Shown piece after piece: positions 23,682 through 34,677 of a stretch of DNA of 64,000 nt (position 1 is its first letter; each line of letters starts with the position of its first letter). The position numbers and the translations under genes were made by a program. Origin of the DNA: Pseudoips prasinana (Eukaryota > Arthropoda > Insecta > Lepidoptera > Nolidae). The notes under the pieces are model-generated. The model searched no databases. It was given only the letters and a program-made list of their open reading frames with translations, and was not told the origin of the DNA. The stretch spans positions 4,092,001-4,156,000 of the forward strand of contig OX621261.1 of the NCBI GenBank assembly GCA_951640165.1, written 5' to 3'.

Positions 23682-23765
23682 TTAGAGCTGAGATGCTGTG
23701 GTCTCCTATAAATGAAGAAGAGGACTGCTCACTATCCTTTGCACAGTTTTATGGAATGTATTGTT

Positions 23766-24018
23766 AGTCATAGCCTAGTTGGTAGTGCTCCTGCCTACGA
23801 AGCTGGTGGTCCTGGGTTCGAATCCCGGTAAGTGCAAATATTTGTGTGATGAGCACGAATATTTGTTTCTAGTAGTCATGGATGTTTTCTATGTATATAA
23901 GTATTTATCTATCTATATAAGTATGTATATCGTCACCTGGTACCCATAGTACAAGCTTTGTTTAGTTTGGGGCTAGGATGATCTGTGTGACATTATCCCT
24001 AGATATTATTATTATTAT
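23766..24018 (+). mobile_element. tRNA-derived SINE B, full length
   Basis: A box TAGCCTAGTTGG, B box GGTTCGAATCC, then the body GTGATGAGCACGAATATTTG and an (ATT)n tail. Best reference copy of this family in the window. Confidence 0.85.
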
Positions 24019-24311
24019 TCCTTGTTGTAGATTCTAAAATAAATAAATATGCAACGATTTGACGGCGGTGTCACTTTAAACGGTGTCCACTGTAATAATA
24101 TCTAACTAGGCCGTGTTAGATAAATGTACTGAGTTCAAATGTACTGCGTTTTTAATGAATGAGCTTTTGTATGTTCGCTAATTGGCGTGTTTTACTTCGA
24201 ACTGATAACGCGATTGCGGTTATGTGAAAGAGATTACTCACAAACTAACATACATGAATAAATAATAATTTTTTCTGTAAAATATCACATAGAGCTACTT
24301 TTAGCAGACGG

Positions 24312-24905
24312 GTTCAATTTCAATTCAATTCAATTCCGTTTATTCATGAACAATTTAAATTGTGTGTGAATATTATACAAACATGAAACATAAAAACAAT
24401 ACAAATTAAAAAACAGTACAATAAATTTAAAATAAGTAAATGAACATGCATAGACATTTATGATAAAAACTATTAATTATAAAAAAAATCCAAATAACAT
24501 TAATGGATTATATAATAATAGTTATTATCAATAAATTATTTAATTAATAACATAATGATTTATAAATCGTCTATAGAGTAGAGACATCTTTTCAATAGGA
24601 GTGTCTTAAGTTGTGGTTTAAATTAACTTGTGTACAGCATGCCTTTTAACTCAATCGGTAACTTATTAAAAATTTTAACAGCCTGATAATGAGGACTATG
24701 TTTAGCAACATCAAATAGAGGCTTGAAGTTGCTGGCAAAATCTTTTCTACGCGTTTTTTCCCTTGCTAACCTCTCCTCGTATGTTTCATATTGGTATAAA
24801 TATTTTTTTAAAGTGCTTAACAATACCAATATGTAGAGGCTGGGTACAGTGAGGATCCCTAGTTCTTCGAAATGTGGTCGACAGCTCTCTTGTTGGGATA
24901 TACGC
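24312..24905 (-). pseudogene. 5'-truncated LINE with decayed reverse transcriptase C-terminus
   Basis: Minus-strand peptide HFEELGILTVPSLYILVLLS and SPHYQAVKIFNKLPIELKGM, ending at an early stop. The 3' tail is (AATTC)n at 24,315-24,340. Same broad CR1-like class as the 57-61 kb LINE. Confidence 0.7.
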
Positions 24906-25699
24906 ATTATGGTTCGAATAGGGTTGGGGATCCCAGTATAATAAAGTCCTCCAGGACAAATTTCGACAACCGCGGCCAGTCTCAATAGAGACTAGCCAAC
25001 TGCGCGGGACATTATAGAGCACAAGTGTGTGCGCAAACACAGGTGCACTTTCTATTTCATCACTCTCATGATCCGATGGGACGACTAGCGACACGACCGG
25101 AAAAAAGTCAGGTACCCCCGGCTTTACGTGCTCGCTGAGTAAGGTTGCCAGGCCATAAAATGCAAAGGCCAGACTGCGCACTGTATAAGGCCTGACATTT
25201 TGCCCTAAAAGCCGGGCATATTTTAGAAGTTATACTTCTTTTGGCGCGATGGAGAAAAATGATGAGAGTGAATTTTTATGATGCGCGCGCACACCGACAC
25301 CAAAAAATTTTACAGCATGAAGTTAGTTCTAGGTGGTATGAAAATTGATAACTATGTTCAAGTTGTATATTAAGAAGTATAACTTCTAACGCGTGTACAT
25401 AAGTACACACAAGTTTTTTTTTATTGCCAAACAATATGTTTTTACAGCTGGGCTGTTGAAAAATAATTATACGTGATGTAAAGTGAGAATGAGATCGAAG
25501 ATGGAGTGTGTGCCTGATATATGCATATTCATCCCATCGTCGTACGTATTGCCACTCTGACAAAAACCCTGACAAAAGCCGGACAGGCCAAACACGTACT
25601 TATTTGGCCGGACGCGACCGCAAAAAGCCAAACATGTCCGGCTAAAGCCGGACACCTGGGAAGCCTATCGCCGAGGCAAGGGGGTGTAATACTACCAAC

Positions 25700-25836
25700 T
25701 CCCTTGCCTCGGGCTGATACTGAGAAATTTCTTTTTACGGAAAAATCCCAATAGCACTTTTTGGCCGGACCCGATTTGAACCCAGGACCTCATTATCTAC
25801 GGTTGTACACGCTACCGTTAGGCTAACGAGGCAGTA
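25700..25836 (-). mobile_element. tRNA-derived SINE C
   Basis: GGCTGATACTGAGAAATTTC, GATTTGAACCCAGGACCTCA and GTTAGGCTAACGAGGCAG. Confidence 0.75.
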
Positions 25837-25955
25837 TGATGGTCATAGTACACAGAGAGACGCTGCTACCCGTTCTCTGGTAGATATTCCCTTTGGGTCG
25901 ACTTCTGCGCGCCCTACGGGATGAGATGGGGTGGTGATATTCGTTACAGACAATC
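25833..25955 (-). repeat. repeat E, reverse fragment
   Basis: GATGGTCATAGTACACAGAG, GCTGCTACCCGTTCTCTGGT and GGGATGAGATGGGGTGGTGA. Other fragments: 11,560-11,690 (+), 47,165-47,290 (+), 45,935-45,992 (-), 53,905-54,010 (-), 56,600-56,790 (+). Confidence 0.6.
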
Positions 25956-26084
25956 GCACAGCCATGCCATGATATTTACATTCAGTAAAATATATATGGT
26001 AACAGTGGGGAACTTAAATCTATAGAAATAAGGTCTATTTTCCAATAATTCTATTGATATGACGTTAACTACTTGAGATCAATC

Positions 26085-26400
26085 AATCATTTATTGCTGA
26101 ACATAGGTAATTACAAAATATAATGCATTTCAAGATGACAGATGAATGTAGTATGGTCAATATGTTCTGCCTGATAGGGCATGCAAAATATTACATAACA
26201 AATTCACAAATATCAAATTAGAAAATTAATAATATAAATTTCATCACACATCACAAATCGGACCTTCGAAGTATTCGCCTAAATATCTAGCTTATCGGTA
26301 AAATACTCTTTTAGAGAATAGTACGCCTTACTTATTAAAAGTTCGAGAAGTTTCTTTTTGAATTTGAGAGGCCAAACAATCATTAAAAAATCTGTTCAAT
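26085..26400 (-). pseudogene. 5'-truncated LINE 3' end
   Basis: Minus strand reads LKFKKKLLELLISKAYYSLK and EYFTDKLDI before a stop. The tail is ATCAATCAATCA at 26,087. Comparable to the extreme C-terminus of the CR1-like frames. Confidence 0.6.
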
Positions 26401-26805
26401 ATGGACATCTATTATCAAAGTCATAAGGTTCAATTTCAACGGATAATTGTCGGTTGGTTACTGCTAAAATTAACACTTAAAAACAAAAACGTATAATTGT
26501 GTAAGAAAATCGTAATAACTGCTATTTACAACGTTATTTCTGGAACGGCTACTATTAAATAAAACGTTAGTTAATTATTAATAATAAAATTACAATATCG
26601 TTTTGGTTGTTTTAGCATAGATAATAATGATAACCAAGATGGCGTAAGCATGGTAATTTAAGTAAGTCCAATCAGCTGTTTAAATATAAACATAACACAA
26701 TCAGCCGTTTGCAAAATTAAATTTAAACCATGTCAATCAATTGGAACGTTTAATAATATAGCGATAAGGAAACTTTATAACCTCCAGCTTCAAGCAGTAA
26801 TAATA

Positions 26806-27078
26806 ATAATAATAATAATATTCTGGGACACTATTAACACACGGCCATCTGATCCCAAACTAAGCAGAGCTTGTATTATGGAAACCGGATAACTGATATA
26901 ATACATACACTACTTTTCTTTTGTAAATACATACTTAGGTATATAGATAATTACACCCAGACTCAGGACAAACAGACATGTTCATGCACACAAATATCTG
27001 TCCTGGGTGGGAATCGAACCCACGACCTCCGGCGTGAAAAGCAAGCATTTGCCAACCACGCCAACAGGCCCGTCAAGT
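26806..27078 (-). mobile_element. tRNA-derived SINE A, best-preserved full-length copy
   Basis: An (AAT)n tail at left, ATTCTGGGACACTATTAACA, then TGGGAATCGAACCCACGACC and the complete head to CCAACAGGCCCGTCAAG. Confidence 0.85.
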
Positions 27079-27304
27079 ATCTAAGTTATTGTGACCTACA
27101 AGAAAAATACTGACTGCTTTGATTATTTGCATACTGCTGTGTATCTATCTACACGTTTAATTTGCGCATTTTATCATACTGAGTTCAGTATGACTAAATG
27201 CGCCGCAGTGTGTCTGTTGGCAGTTTGTCCAAACTAACGTTAGTTAAATTATTGCACATATTTTAAAATTTTACACAATCTTAATTTTAAATTTTATTTT
27301 GAAA

Positions 27305-27523
27305 CTAGCTGTGCCCCGCGGTTTTACTCGCATTAAATTTTATAACTTATCACAGCTCCTCCCCCGTACGTGATAGCGTGATAATATGTAGCCTATATGT
27401 TGACCCGACCTATACTATATTTTTGGCTTCGATATCGATTGTAGATCACGCCCCAAGTATCTTTTTTAAAAAAATATTCAATGTACAGTTTTGACTTTCC
27501 TACGATTTTATTATATGTATAGA
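27305..27523 (-). mobile_element. Helitron with internal deletion
   Basis: Both ends are intact (CTAGCTGTGCCCCGCGG and TTATTATATGTATAGA), but about 90 bp of the middle is missing. Confidence 0.8.
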
Positions 27524-27524
27524 T

Positions 27525-28455
27525 TAGAAAACAATTTTATTTTGCTACTATTTAAAGGTTTTATAACAAGTCTGTAGGTATTTAGCTTTACTACTGGATT
27601 CTCTTTCCTAAAATAAAAATGATTTGAAGATTGAACTACTAAATTCGATGGAAAAAATACTTCTAAAATGCATAAAACAAAAGAATATTTAACAAATACC
27701 GTGCAATTTATAAATGATTATATAAATATGTATATACGTTTTACGATTAGAGAGACTTTGTGATCATGGCTTTATCGTTTTATAATTTTGCTTATTTGAC
27801 TTAATTATTATTCGTTTTTAAATATTCTCGTTCTCCACAAAGTCGGTAATGTGGTGGTCAAAATATATTCCATAGCCGTTACGAATATTTTATTCATAAG
27901 TTGTTCCCCTTATTGATCGATTGACTAATTTTGTTTGAAAGATTACAATATGAATGCATCATAAAGAATAGAATCGTCTCTAGTTCCCTTATCTATGTTT
28001 ATAATAGAAATAAACGGCTTAATGTAAATATCATTTTGTTACGGTACCCTAAAATCGGATTTAACATCTGTATTTTAAGTAGATAACAAGCTATGATTTA
28101 TTTTTAAATAAACATCTTGTTAACTCTACAAGCGAATAAATAACCTATGAAATATAGTAAGAAACATAGTTCCATTAGGTTACTGTATGCCGGTTGGCCG
28201 ACTCAGACATTAAAAAAAATACAGTGCCTGTACTTAGTAAATAAATACTTACGTAATTCTACTATTTACGTAAAAAAAACACCAAGTTTAAGAGTTTACA
28301 CGAAAATAGCAGCGAAAAATAATATAATCAATTATTATTTTATACCCACCACTATATAGTTAGTTCCGAACTTTTTGTTAAAACAATACGTCCTTGGGCA
28401 TAAAGCCCAAACCCGCGCCTCCCTGTTTCGACATTTATTAAAAAGTTAGAATTGA
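27525..28455. other. Cdc25 upstream region, no repeat recognised
   Basis: AT-rich, without the repeat families seen elsewhere. It may include promoter and enhancer sequence of the Cdc25 gene, but no element can be named. Confidence 0.4.
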
Positions 28456-28458
28456 GGT

Positions 28459-28480
28459 TAGCGCGCGAATTGGCGAAACC
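28459..28480 (+). promoter_or_regulatory. candidate E2F-like sites upstream of the Cdc25 gene
   Basis: A short GC-rich island in otherwise AT-rich DNA contains GCGCGCGAA followed by TTGGCGAAA. The second resembles the E2F/DP core (TTTSGCGC) read on the opposite strand. Such sites are common in cell-cycle gene promoters, which fits the gene downstream. This is a motif match by eye only; no TATA box or initiator is convincing. Confidence 0.25.
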
Positions 28481-28499
28481 CACAGATCAAAATTCACAT

Positions 28500-28727
28500 A
28501 AATTACACTTTCTACCCTATTTCATTTGATTTAATTACAGAAAATATCAGTATATTAGTGCACAGGTGATTAAAAACGTGTTTTATAAACTTTCGCATGT
28601 GAATTAAGTGTTAAAGTACTACTACTCAAAATACGTGTTACAAAAGTTCATTGTTAACCTTTTCTTCCGAATTAAGTGGACAATATCACAATGATGATAC
28701 CCCTAGGGCTTCAAAAAAGGATTGGCG
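28500..28727 (+). other. putative non-coding exon 1 of the Cdc25 gene, with a short upstream ORF
   Basis: This exon is inferred, not proven. A canonical donor (GTATGT) follows position 28,727, and the next good acceptor on this strand (TTCTTTACAG, ending 30,827) opens the exon that carries the Cdc25 start codon. Paired ATGs lie at 28,691 and 28,694. If exon 1 is spliced to 30,828, translation from 28,691 gives a 13-codon peptide (MMIPLGLQKRIGD) that stops three to five bases into the next exon. It would therefore be an upstream ORF, not the protein start. The 5' edge is unknown, and 28,500 is only a guess between the putative promoter and the ATGs. An EST or RNA-seq junction would settle it. 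Confidence 0.4.
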
Positions 28728-29331
28728 GTATGTGAAACCAGTTACTTCGATTTATTTATGTGTATCTATAGGTTATATTGTTAAAAAAGGGTTCTGATTT
28801 TTTGTCATGCGAGTCAATAGTTTCGGTGTCTGTAAGGGTTGAAATATCGATGTTTGTGAGTTTCTGAGGTATTTAGAAGGGACATGACCTTTGAGGTCAA
28901 TGATTAGGGTAGAAAAACCACGTGAGAAAGTTATTTAGAGCAACATTAGGGTGCAAAGGAGACCTTTTTGGTGTGACTTCAATATCTATTTTTGTGAGAA
29001 TTTAAAATGTCGGATTTATCATGAAGCATGTTCTACATACAAGTTTTTTGTGTGCAGTTCTTGATTTATTTATATGTTACCCCTTTAAATAATCTTAAAC
29101 TGGTCTTATATAGTCATCACCAATTTATTTATATAATCAGCTGTTATTTTATCATAAGCCATAACCTAATCAGCTGATTTAAGTTACTGAATGAACCTCA
29201 TTAGCTAATTGTAGTTTATGGTTTAACTTTCTTTTTTAATTTATATAACAAAGGAGGTTAATAGCAACCTTAGTTTCATAATCTTCTTAACATAAAAGGT
29301 ATAATGCTATAACCTATAGTCTTAAGTTGAC

Positions 29332-29512
29332 AGGCTGATTGGTGTGGTTGGTAGACACCGCAGGTTGTGGGTTCAATTCCCACACAAGACAGATATTTGT
29401 GTGCATGAACATGTCTGTTTGTACCTACTGAAACTGGATGGAATTATCTATGTAAGTATGCATTTACAAAAGAAAAGTAGTATATCAGTTATCTGGTTTC
29501 TATAGTACAAGC
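29332..29512 (+). mobile_element. tRNA-derived SINE A in Cdc25 intron 1
   Basis: GGCTGATTGGTGTGGTTGGT, GTGGGTTCAATTCCCACACA and the body to TCTGGTTTCTATAGTACAAG. A short separate 3' piece lies at 29,790-29,858. Confidence 0.75.
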
Positions 29513-29998
29513 ATAAGTCATTTATTTTCATAACAAAAACATTTGTGTTGAAAATTTTAAAGCTAAATTTACAAATTAAAATACTAAACCATTAATTACA
29601 TTATTATCAATTTTATTTTATTATGCACATATGTCATACCAATTAATTATATGCTTGGAAAGTCATTTGTAATTTATAAATTCTTGTACACTATAAAAGC
29701 CTTTCTTCAATAAATAGTTTTTTTATTTGTCCCTGAATATATTTGGGCTATATATGCTTTTAAATTTTAAAGGTAACTTATTAGCCCTGCTTATTAAGCT
29801 CTGCTTAGTTTGGGATCAGATGGCCATGTGTGAATAATGTCCCAGGATATTATTATATTGTGCCCTTCTGATCTATAGGTTATAGGTCTATATTTATAAA
29901 AAAAGTATATAAGTATTTCTATCTATTGTCTATTATCCATAGTACTAGTTTAGTTTGGGCTAGATGGGACTGTGGTAGATATCCTAAATATTTATTTA

Positions 29999-30309
29999 TC
30001 TATACAAATAAATAAAATTGGAGTGTCTGTTTGTAATATTGAAATAACCGGTTTTTACTACATTAATATGAATATATATACGGAACATACACCAAAATAA
30101 CATTTTTTACAATTTTTGTCTGTCTGTCTGTCTGTTTGTTCCGGCTAATCTCTGAAATGGCTGGACCGATTTTGACGGGACTTTTATTGGCAGGTAGCTG
30201 ATGTAATAAGGAGTAACTTAGGCTACGTTTATTTTAGAAAAAGTCTTTTATTTTACAAAAAAACGAAATAAACTAATTAACACGCGGACGAAGTCGCGGG
30301 CACAGCTAG
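29999..30309 (+). mobile_element. non-autonomous Helitron in Cdc25 intron 1, complete (311 bp)
   Basis: TCTATACAAATAAATAAAAT to AAGTCGCGGGCACAGCTAG, between A and T. Confidence 0.85.
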
Positions 30310-30329
30310 TTATTAATATATGGTGCAGT

Positions 30330-30600
30330 GTTAAGGTAGTCATTTACATTTAATTTAATTATTCTGACATTGTTCATTATTGCCACATAATGTTCTTTTT
30401 ATATTCTTAAATTATTTTTTCTTATCTTATTGTAGTTTGTTATTTAGTTTAATTATTTTAGTTTAAGTAACAATTATTTATATTGAGCTTGTGGTGCTTG
30501 CCTATAAGTAGTAACTATACTGGAATTTGTTCTGTGTACCAAATTTATCTTATGTATTAGTATAAGTTACTGTTGGTAAGCCAAAAATAAATAAATAAAT
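30330..30600 (+). repeat. probable LINE 3' end in Cdc25 intron 1
   Basis: TGGTGCTTGCCTATAAGTAG to GTTGGTAAGCCAAAAATAAATAAATAAAT. The A-rich tandem tail suggests a retroposon 3' end. Confidence 0.4.
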
Positions 30601-30827
30601 AGTCACTTAGCTACTTCTACTTCCTCTGCACCCACAATTTGTGTTACCCAGAAATTATTGCTGGGTTTGGGTGTTTGGGTCCATGAGTAGCTTGTTTGTT
30701 GCACCCTGCATTAGATGGATTTGTTTCTCTAGTACCAATGTTGAAACTAAGCTCAAGCACATTAAAGTGATAAGTCTAATGACTAGATTCTTATACTGAA
30801 ACTTATCAAACCTTTTCTTCTTTACAG

Positions 30828-31413
30828 ACTAATAACGAAGAACTTCACGATAAACTCTGGCAACAATGGAACAAAACGGAAACAAGAGGACTCGTTAACA
30901 CACAACTACAAAATTAAAATGAACCCCACAACGATAGACTTCACAAAATCTCCTATATCACCTATCTATACACCTTCAAAACGAAGAATATTAGGAGAAA
31001 TTCAACTGTCAAATTCACCATCCTTCAATAAGATAAATTCTCCATTAACAAAGTCACCGAAGACACCTCTGTACATACATTCACCGTTGCCACCTCTAAT
31101 ATCTCCGTTAGTCAACTCAAATTCATCGTTATTAAACAAAAGTTCTCCGTTACTTAACAAAAATTCCCCATTATTTAACAAGAATTCTCCGTTAATTAAC
31201 AAAAATTCTCCGTTGACCACACGGAGTAATAGATCGAGAATATCCAGAGTCATGGAAGAGAGAACTAGGTTTAAGATGTCTAATAAGGAGAATGAAGCTT
31301 CATTGATGAGTGAAACATTCCTTAAGTTGGATGTTGAAGAGGAGACAAGGGATTTCATGTTTGGAAGGTTTGAGACAACGAGGGAGAAGGTCACCAACTG
31401 GTCTACTACTAAA
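30828..31413 (+). CDS. Cdc25-type phosphatase, exon 2 (start codon 30,919; aa 1-165)
   Basis: First coding exon of a Cdc25/string-type dual-specificity phosphatase, the enzyme that activates Cdk1-cyclin B by removing inhibitory Thr/Tyr phosphates. Acceptor AG is at 30,826-30,827 and donor GTGAGTA starts at 31,414, phase 0. The first 91 bases are 5' UTR; the chosen ATG begins MNPTTIDFTKSP. The region is low-complexity and regulatory in character. It is dense in Ser/Thr-Pro sites (candidate Cdk/MAPK/Polo targets), has four tandem 7-aa repeats of the type L(L/F/I)NK(N/S)SP at residues 71-98, and has a KEN box (SNKENEAS, residues 123-125), a typical APC/C-Cdh1 degron. It has no catalytic residues. 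A 29-codon open frame runs from the acceptor to a TAA two bases before the ATG, and I take it as chance or leader. Confidence 0.8.
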
Positions 31414-31454
31414 GTGAGTATATTTTTGTTTTTTTTAAATGCAAACTTTTTTTC

Positions 31455-31930
31455 ATTCAACTTAGTTGGCAAACAAGCATACGGCCCACCTGATGATCAC
31501 CGTAGCCTATAAACGCTTACAACACCAGGGGCATCATTAGCGCGTTGCCGGCTATTAAGAAACCTTACAACTCGTTTTTTGAAGGGCCCCATCCTGTAGT
31601 CTTTTGGGAAAACCGTAACAGGGAGTTCATTCAACAACCTCAATGTGGGAGGAAGTTTCGCTAAACGCGATCCGTACGTGATCGAAAAGGTTCGAGGATG
31701 TGAGGATGAATTCCCTGTCTGTGGCGAGAGGTGCGATGGTACCGTCTATACAATGGGATGTGTTCAGAGGAATTATTTGATGCCGCTTGGGCACACAGTA
31801 GAGGCAAAGTCTCTTTTAAGACTTAAGGGTTCCATGGGACTTAAGGGTTTATATAGCTTAGGAAACTGCTCATTCTTTCAGCAATTCTACCTCTGCCATG
31901 TAGTTACACAAGGGATAATGCAAGACTAAG
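31455..31930 (+). repeat. repeat H in Cdc25 intron 2
   Basis: TTAGTTGGCAAACAAGCATA to GGAGTTCATTCAACAACCTC as at 5.8 kb, then about 280 bp of further sequence containing the unsupported 94-codon frame 31,645-31,929. Confidence 0.55.
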
Positions 31931-31992
31931 AACTTTTATTAATGATAAAGATTTATTTAGAACAAAAGCTAAATCTTAGTAATTATTTATAT

Positions 31993-32118
31993 CATCATCA
32001 TATCAGCCGAAAGACGTCCACTGCTGGACAAAGGCCTCCTCCAAGGATCTCCACAATACGCCCGCATCCAGCAGCTACCCGCGACCCTTGCAAGATCGTC
32101 AGTCCACCTTGTAGGGGG
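31993..32118 (-). pseudogene. RTE-like LINE 3' fragment in Cdc25 intron 2
   Basis: CATCATCATATCAGCCGAAA, then the GCTGGACAAAGGCCTCCTCC stretch shared with the 21-kb and 40.7-kb fragments. Directly followed by a 5S-derived SINE. Confidence 0.7.
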
Positions 32119-32308
32119 TCAGTCGATAGATGGGTGAGCACCAAAGTGGTTTTATTTCTGAGTGTCCCGGTGCGTCGGAGGGCACGTTAAGCTGTGGGTT
32201 TCTGTTGTAGTCATTAGACAACAGTCGTTAAGCCAGCCAGAGGCCCGGACGGCTTGAGCAACTCTGACACCAGGGTAACCATGGCCCATATGATAAGTAG
32301 CTAAGTAA
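32106..32308 (+). mobile_element. 5S rRNA-derived SINE, copy 2
   Basis: GGTCAGTCGATAGATGGGTG, then GGGCACGTTAAG and CGGCTTGAGCAACTCTGACA. Same body as copy 1, 5' part of the head lost. Located in Cdc25 intron 2. Confidence 0.65.
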
Positions 32309-32633
32309 GGCGAATATGAATAAAACGCCCACCACATACTTTGGCAATGTGATCTCTGGTAAAATCAGCGTGATATAATGTTAAAGTAAATACCTGAAGT
32401 AGTTTATTATATGGGTCAAGGAACAACTTCCATGCGTTTAAACCATATCCTTGCATGAATTAGTAAGTATTTCTATGGGTCCATAGTAACTATATAATAT
32501 TTCGTCTACAAATCTCCCTCTGTGAGCGCCTTGTGGGAAGAAAACTCACCAGTGAGCTAGTCTAGGTACATGATTTTTGTAACTAAACTATATTGTTTCT
32601 CTGTGCAAACAAAGAATAAGAATATATTGAAAA

Positions 32634-32952
32634 CTAGCTGTGCCCGCGACTACGTCCGCGTGTTAATTAGTTTATTTTGTTCTAATTTTGTTTTTCATAA
32701 ATAAAATTTTTTTCAAAAATAAAAGTAGCCTAAGTTACTCCTTATTACATCAGCTACCTGCCAATAAAAGTCTCGTCAAAATCGCTCCAGCCATTTCAGA
32801 GATTAGCCGGAACAAACAGACAGACAGACAGACAAAAATTGTAAAAAATGTTATTTTGGTGTATGTAACGTATATATATTCATATACATGTAGTAAAAAA
32901 CGGTTATTTTAATATTACAAACAGACACTTCAATTTTATTTATTTGTATAGA
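32634..32952 (-). mobile_element. non-autonomous Helitron just upstream of Cdc25 exon 3
   Basis: CTAGCTGTGCCCGCGACTAC to TTATTTATTTGTATAGA. Its end is 39 bp from the exon 3 acceptor junction. Confidence 0.85.
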
Positions 32953-32991
32953 TTCTCATAATCTCACAGTCATCTTCTATTTATATTCCAG

Positions 32992-33955
32992 TTGGACTTC
33001 ACAGACACACTTCACAAATCTCCTAAACAAGACCTCTTTGTCCCCGACAAAGAAATCACCCAAGATCTTGATGACTTCGGCACACTCCACGACTTGGAAG
33101 AGGAATTCGAGAACGACAACTTTGACGAATGCACCAAATATGAAATCATTTCAACAGACAGCCCGAATATCATCTCTAGAGGCAGAACAACATCATCACG
33201 GAAAGTTACCGGGAGGAACTTTGTCTTCGGTGCCCCGTTGGCAGAGAACGAAGCCTCAACAAGCTTCAATAAGCCCAATGTTGCTGCCACAAGGATGCTG
33301 AATTTTGATGATGAAGACTTCGAGTTCCCTTCTCCAGCGATAAAGAAGCAAGCAGCAAAGAAGTCACTCAGATTCAGTGAGACCCCAACAAAGTTAAGGC
33401 ATGAGAAGAGTGACTCAAGTATTGGGTCAATGAGTTCCATGGGATCAATGTCTTTGAAGAGTGACTCTAGTCTTGGATCTATGAGTTCCATGGGCTCAAT
33501 GTCTTCAATGAACTCAATGTCGCAATCACCATTGCCAAAACTCGGTTTGTTCACATCAGAATCCACAACCTCAATGGAATCCGGCTTCATCTCTGAACTT
33601 GAAGAACCATTCCTTGAAATAGAAGAGTCCAACTCCCCAAAAGTGGCTAATTTTAATGAATTACTCTCCGGCAAGATTAAGAACACCGTTGTTTCCGAGA
33701 AAAACTTCCTGAAACGTCCTCCAATGCCCCGTAGTTTGAGCTTCAACCCAGATAGTAAAGCAAGAGTGGCACTATTCTCCATCCTGGAGAATCCTGTGGA
33801 AAAGCAGAGAAATAAGAGAATGGAGAGAGATGAAACTCAAGTGGCTAACAAGAGAAGGAAATCAGAGTTCAGTCCTGAGGAAGTACGATCAAGGCCAGTC
33901 TTGCAGCGAGCATATTCAGAGAACAATGCATCCATCATGTCTGCAATGGCACGAT
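32992..33955 (+). CDS. Cdc25-type phosphatase, exon 3 (aa 166-486 plus one base)
   Basis: Large regulatory exon. Acceptor TATATTCCAG ends at 32,991; donor GTAAG begins at 33,956 in phase 1. The translation opens LDFTDTLHKSPKQD and continues the frame of exon 2. It is acidic and serine-rich, with two near-identical SDSS(I/L)GSMSSMGSMS blocks followed by more SM repeats, then SMESGFISELEEP, which resembles the SGF-containing motif of animal Cdc25 N-termini. It also has basic RSLSFNP and QRAYSEN motifs, possible kinase or 14-3-3 sites. The exon ends IMSAMAR, just before the catalytic domain. The N-terminal part (exons 2 and 3, about 486 aa) is long for an insect Cdc25. A Helitron ends only 39 bp before this acceptor. 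Confidence 0.85.
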
Positions 33956-34275
33956 GTAAGTTCCTATCATATTCCTTATGGTTGAGTGGTAGGATCTATT
34001 TCTATGGCAATTGTCAAGTAAGTTAAGTTCTATATTCACAAACTTGGAGATGTTCAGTGTGGGATTGGATCCTGAAATAGGCGGTTTAGTAAATAGTGAG
34101 GCCGTAGAACTTTTTGTAAGTTCGATGTGATCTGTCCTGACCTGACCTCATGAACAGATGGACCAATTATAATGCAGTTTTCTTCATTTGAAAGCTAATT
34201 GAACTAAAATTAATACAACGTAAGCTGGGAGGTCTAAGCTAAATTATAACAATAATTATTTAAATTCTTACCTGC

Positions 34276-34486
34276 CTTTTGGTCTAGGGTTTGTGGGTTC
34301 GATTCCCAACTAGGACAGATATTTGTGTGCATGTAGGTAGGTGTAATTATCTATACAAGTATGTATTTACAAAAGAAAAGTAGTATATGTAGTATATCAG
34401 TTGTCTGGTTTCCATGTACAGGCTCTGCTTAGTTTGGGGTCAGATGACCATGTGTGAAAATGTCCCAGGATATTATTTTTATCTAA
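34276..34486 (+). mobile_element. tRNA-derived SINE A in Cdc25 intron 3
   Basis: TTTGTGGGTTCGATTCCCAA, body to TGTCCCAGGATATTATT; it ends about 40 bp before the exon 4 acceptor. Confidence 0.75.
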
Positions 34487-34525
34487 TAGCTCTTCTAATA
34501 ATGGTTTCTTTTCTATCTTTTTCAG

Positions 34526-34677
34526 CGGTTGTGGAGCCAGACTTGATTGGGGACTTCTCCCAGCCATTTGCCTTGCCGTTGACCAGCGGGAACCACTCCG
34601 ACTTGAAGAGCATATCGTGCGACACTCTAGCGGGGCTCTTGAGGGGAGAATATAAAGATACAGTCAGCGATTTTAAG
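34526..34677 (+). CDS. Cdc25-type phosphatase, exon 4 (aa 487-537)
   Basis: Start of the catalytic (rhodanese-fold) domain. Acceptor TTTTTCAG ends at 34,525 and donor GTTAGT begins at 34,678. Joining the single base left from exon 3 keeps the frame and gives SVVEPDLIGDFSQPFALPLT, then SDLKSISCDTLAGLLRGEY. The LIGDFS, LPL and DLKxIS motifs are characteristic of the entry to the Cdc25 catalytic domain, which makes the family call firm. The exon is 152 nt, with phase 1 in and phase 0 out. Confidence 0.92.

Noticed and set aside
24786..25181. 131-codon minus-strand ORF as a gene
   Set aside because: It joins a SINE C body to a LINE fragment and is therefore chimeric by chance.
31002..31472. 156-codon minus-strand ORF
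   Set aside because: Mirror frame of the repeat-rich Cdc25 exon 2.
31645..31929. 94-codon frame as an extra Cdc25 exon
   Set aside because: It sits in repeat H, has no fitting splice sites, and exons 2 and 3 join in frame without it.
33012..33782. 256-codon minus-strand ORF
   Set aside because: Mirror frame of Cdc25 exon 3, produced by its serine-rich codon use; it has no independent support.
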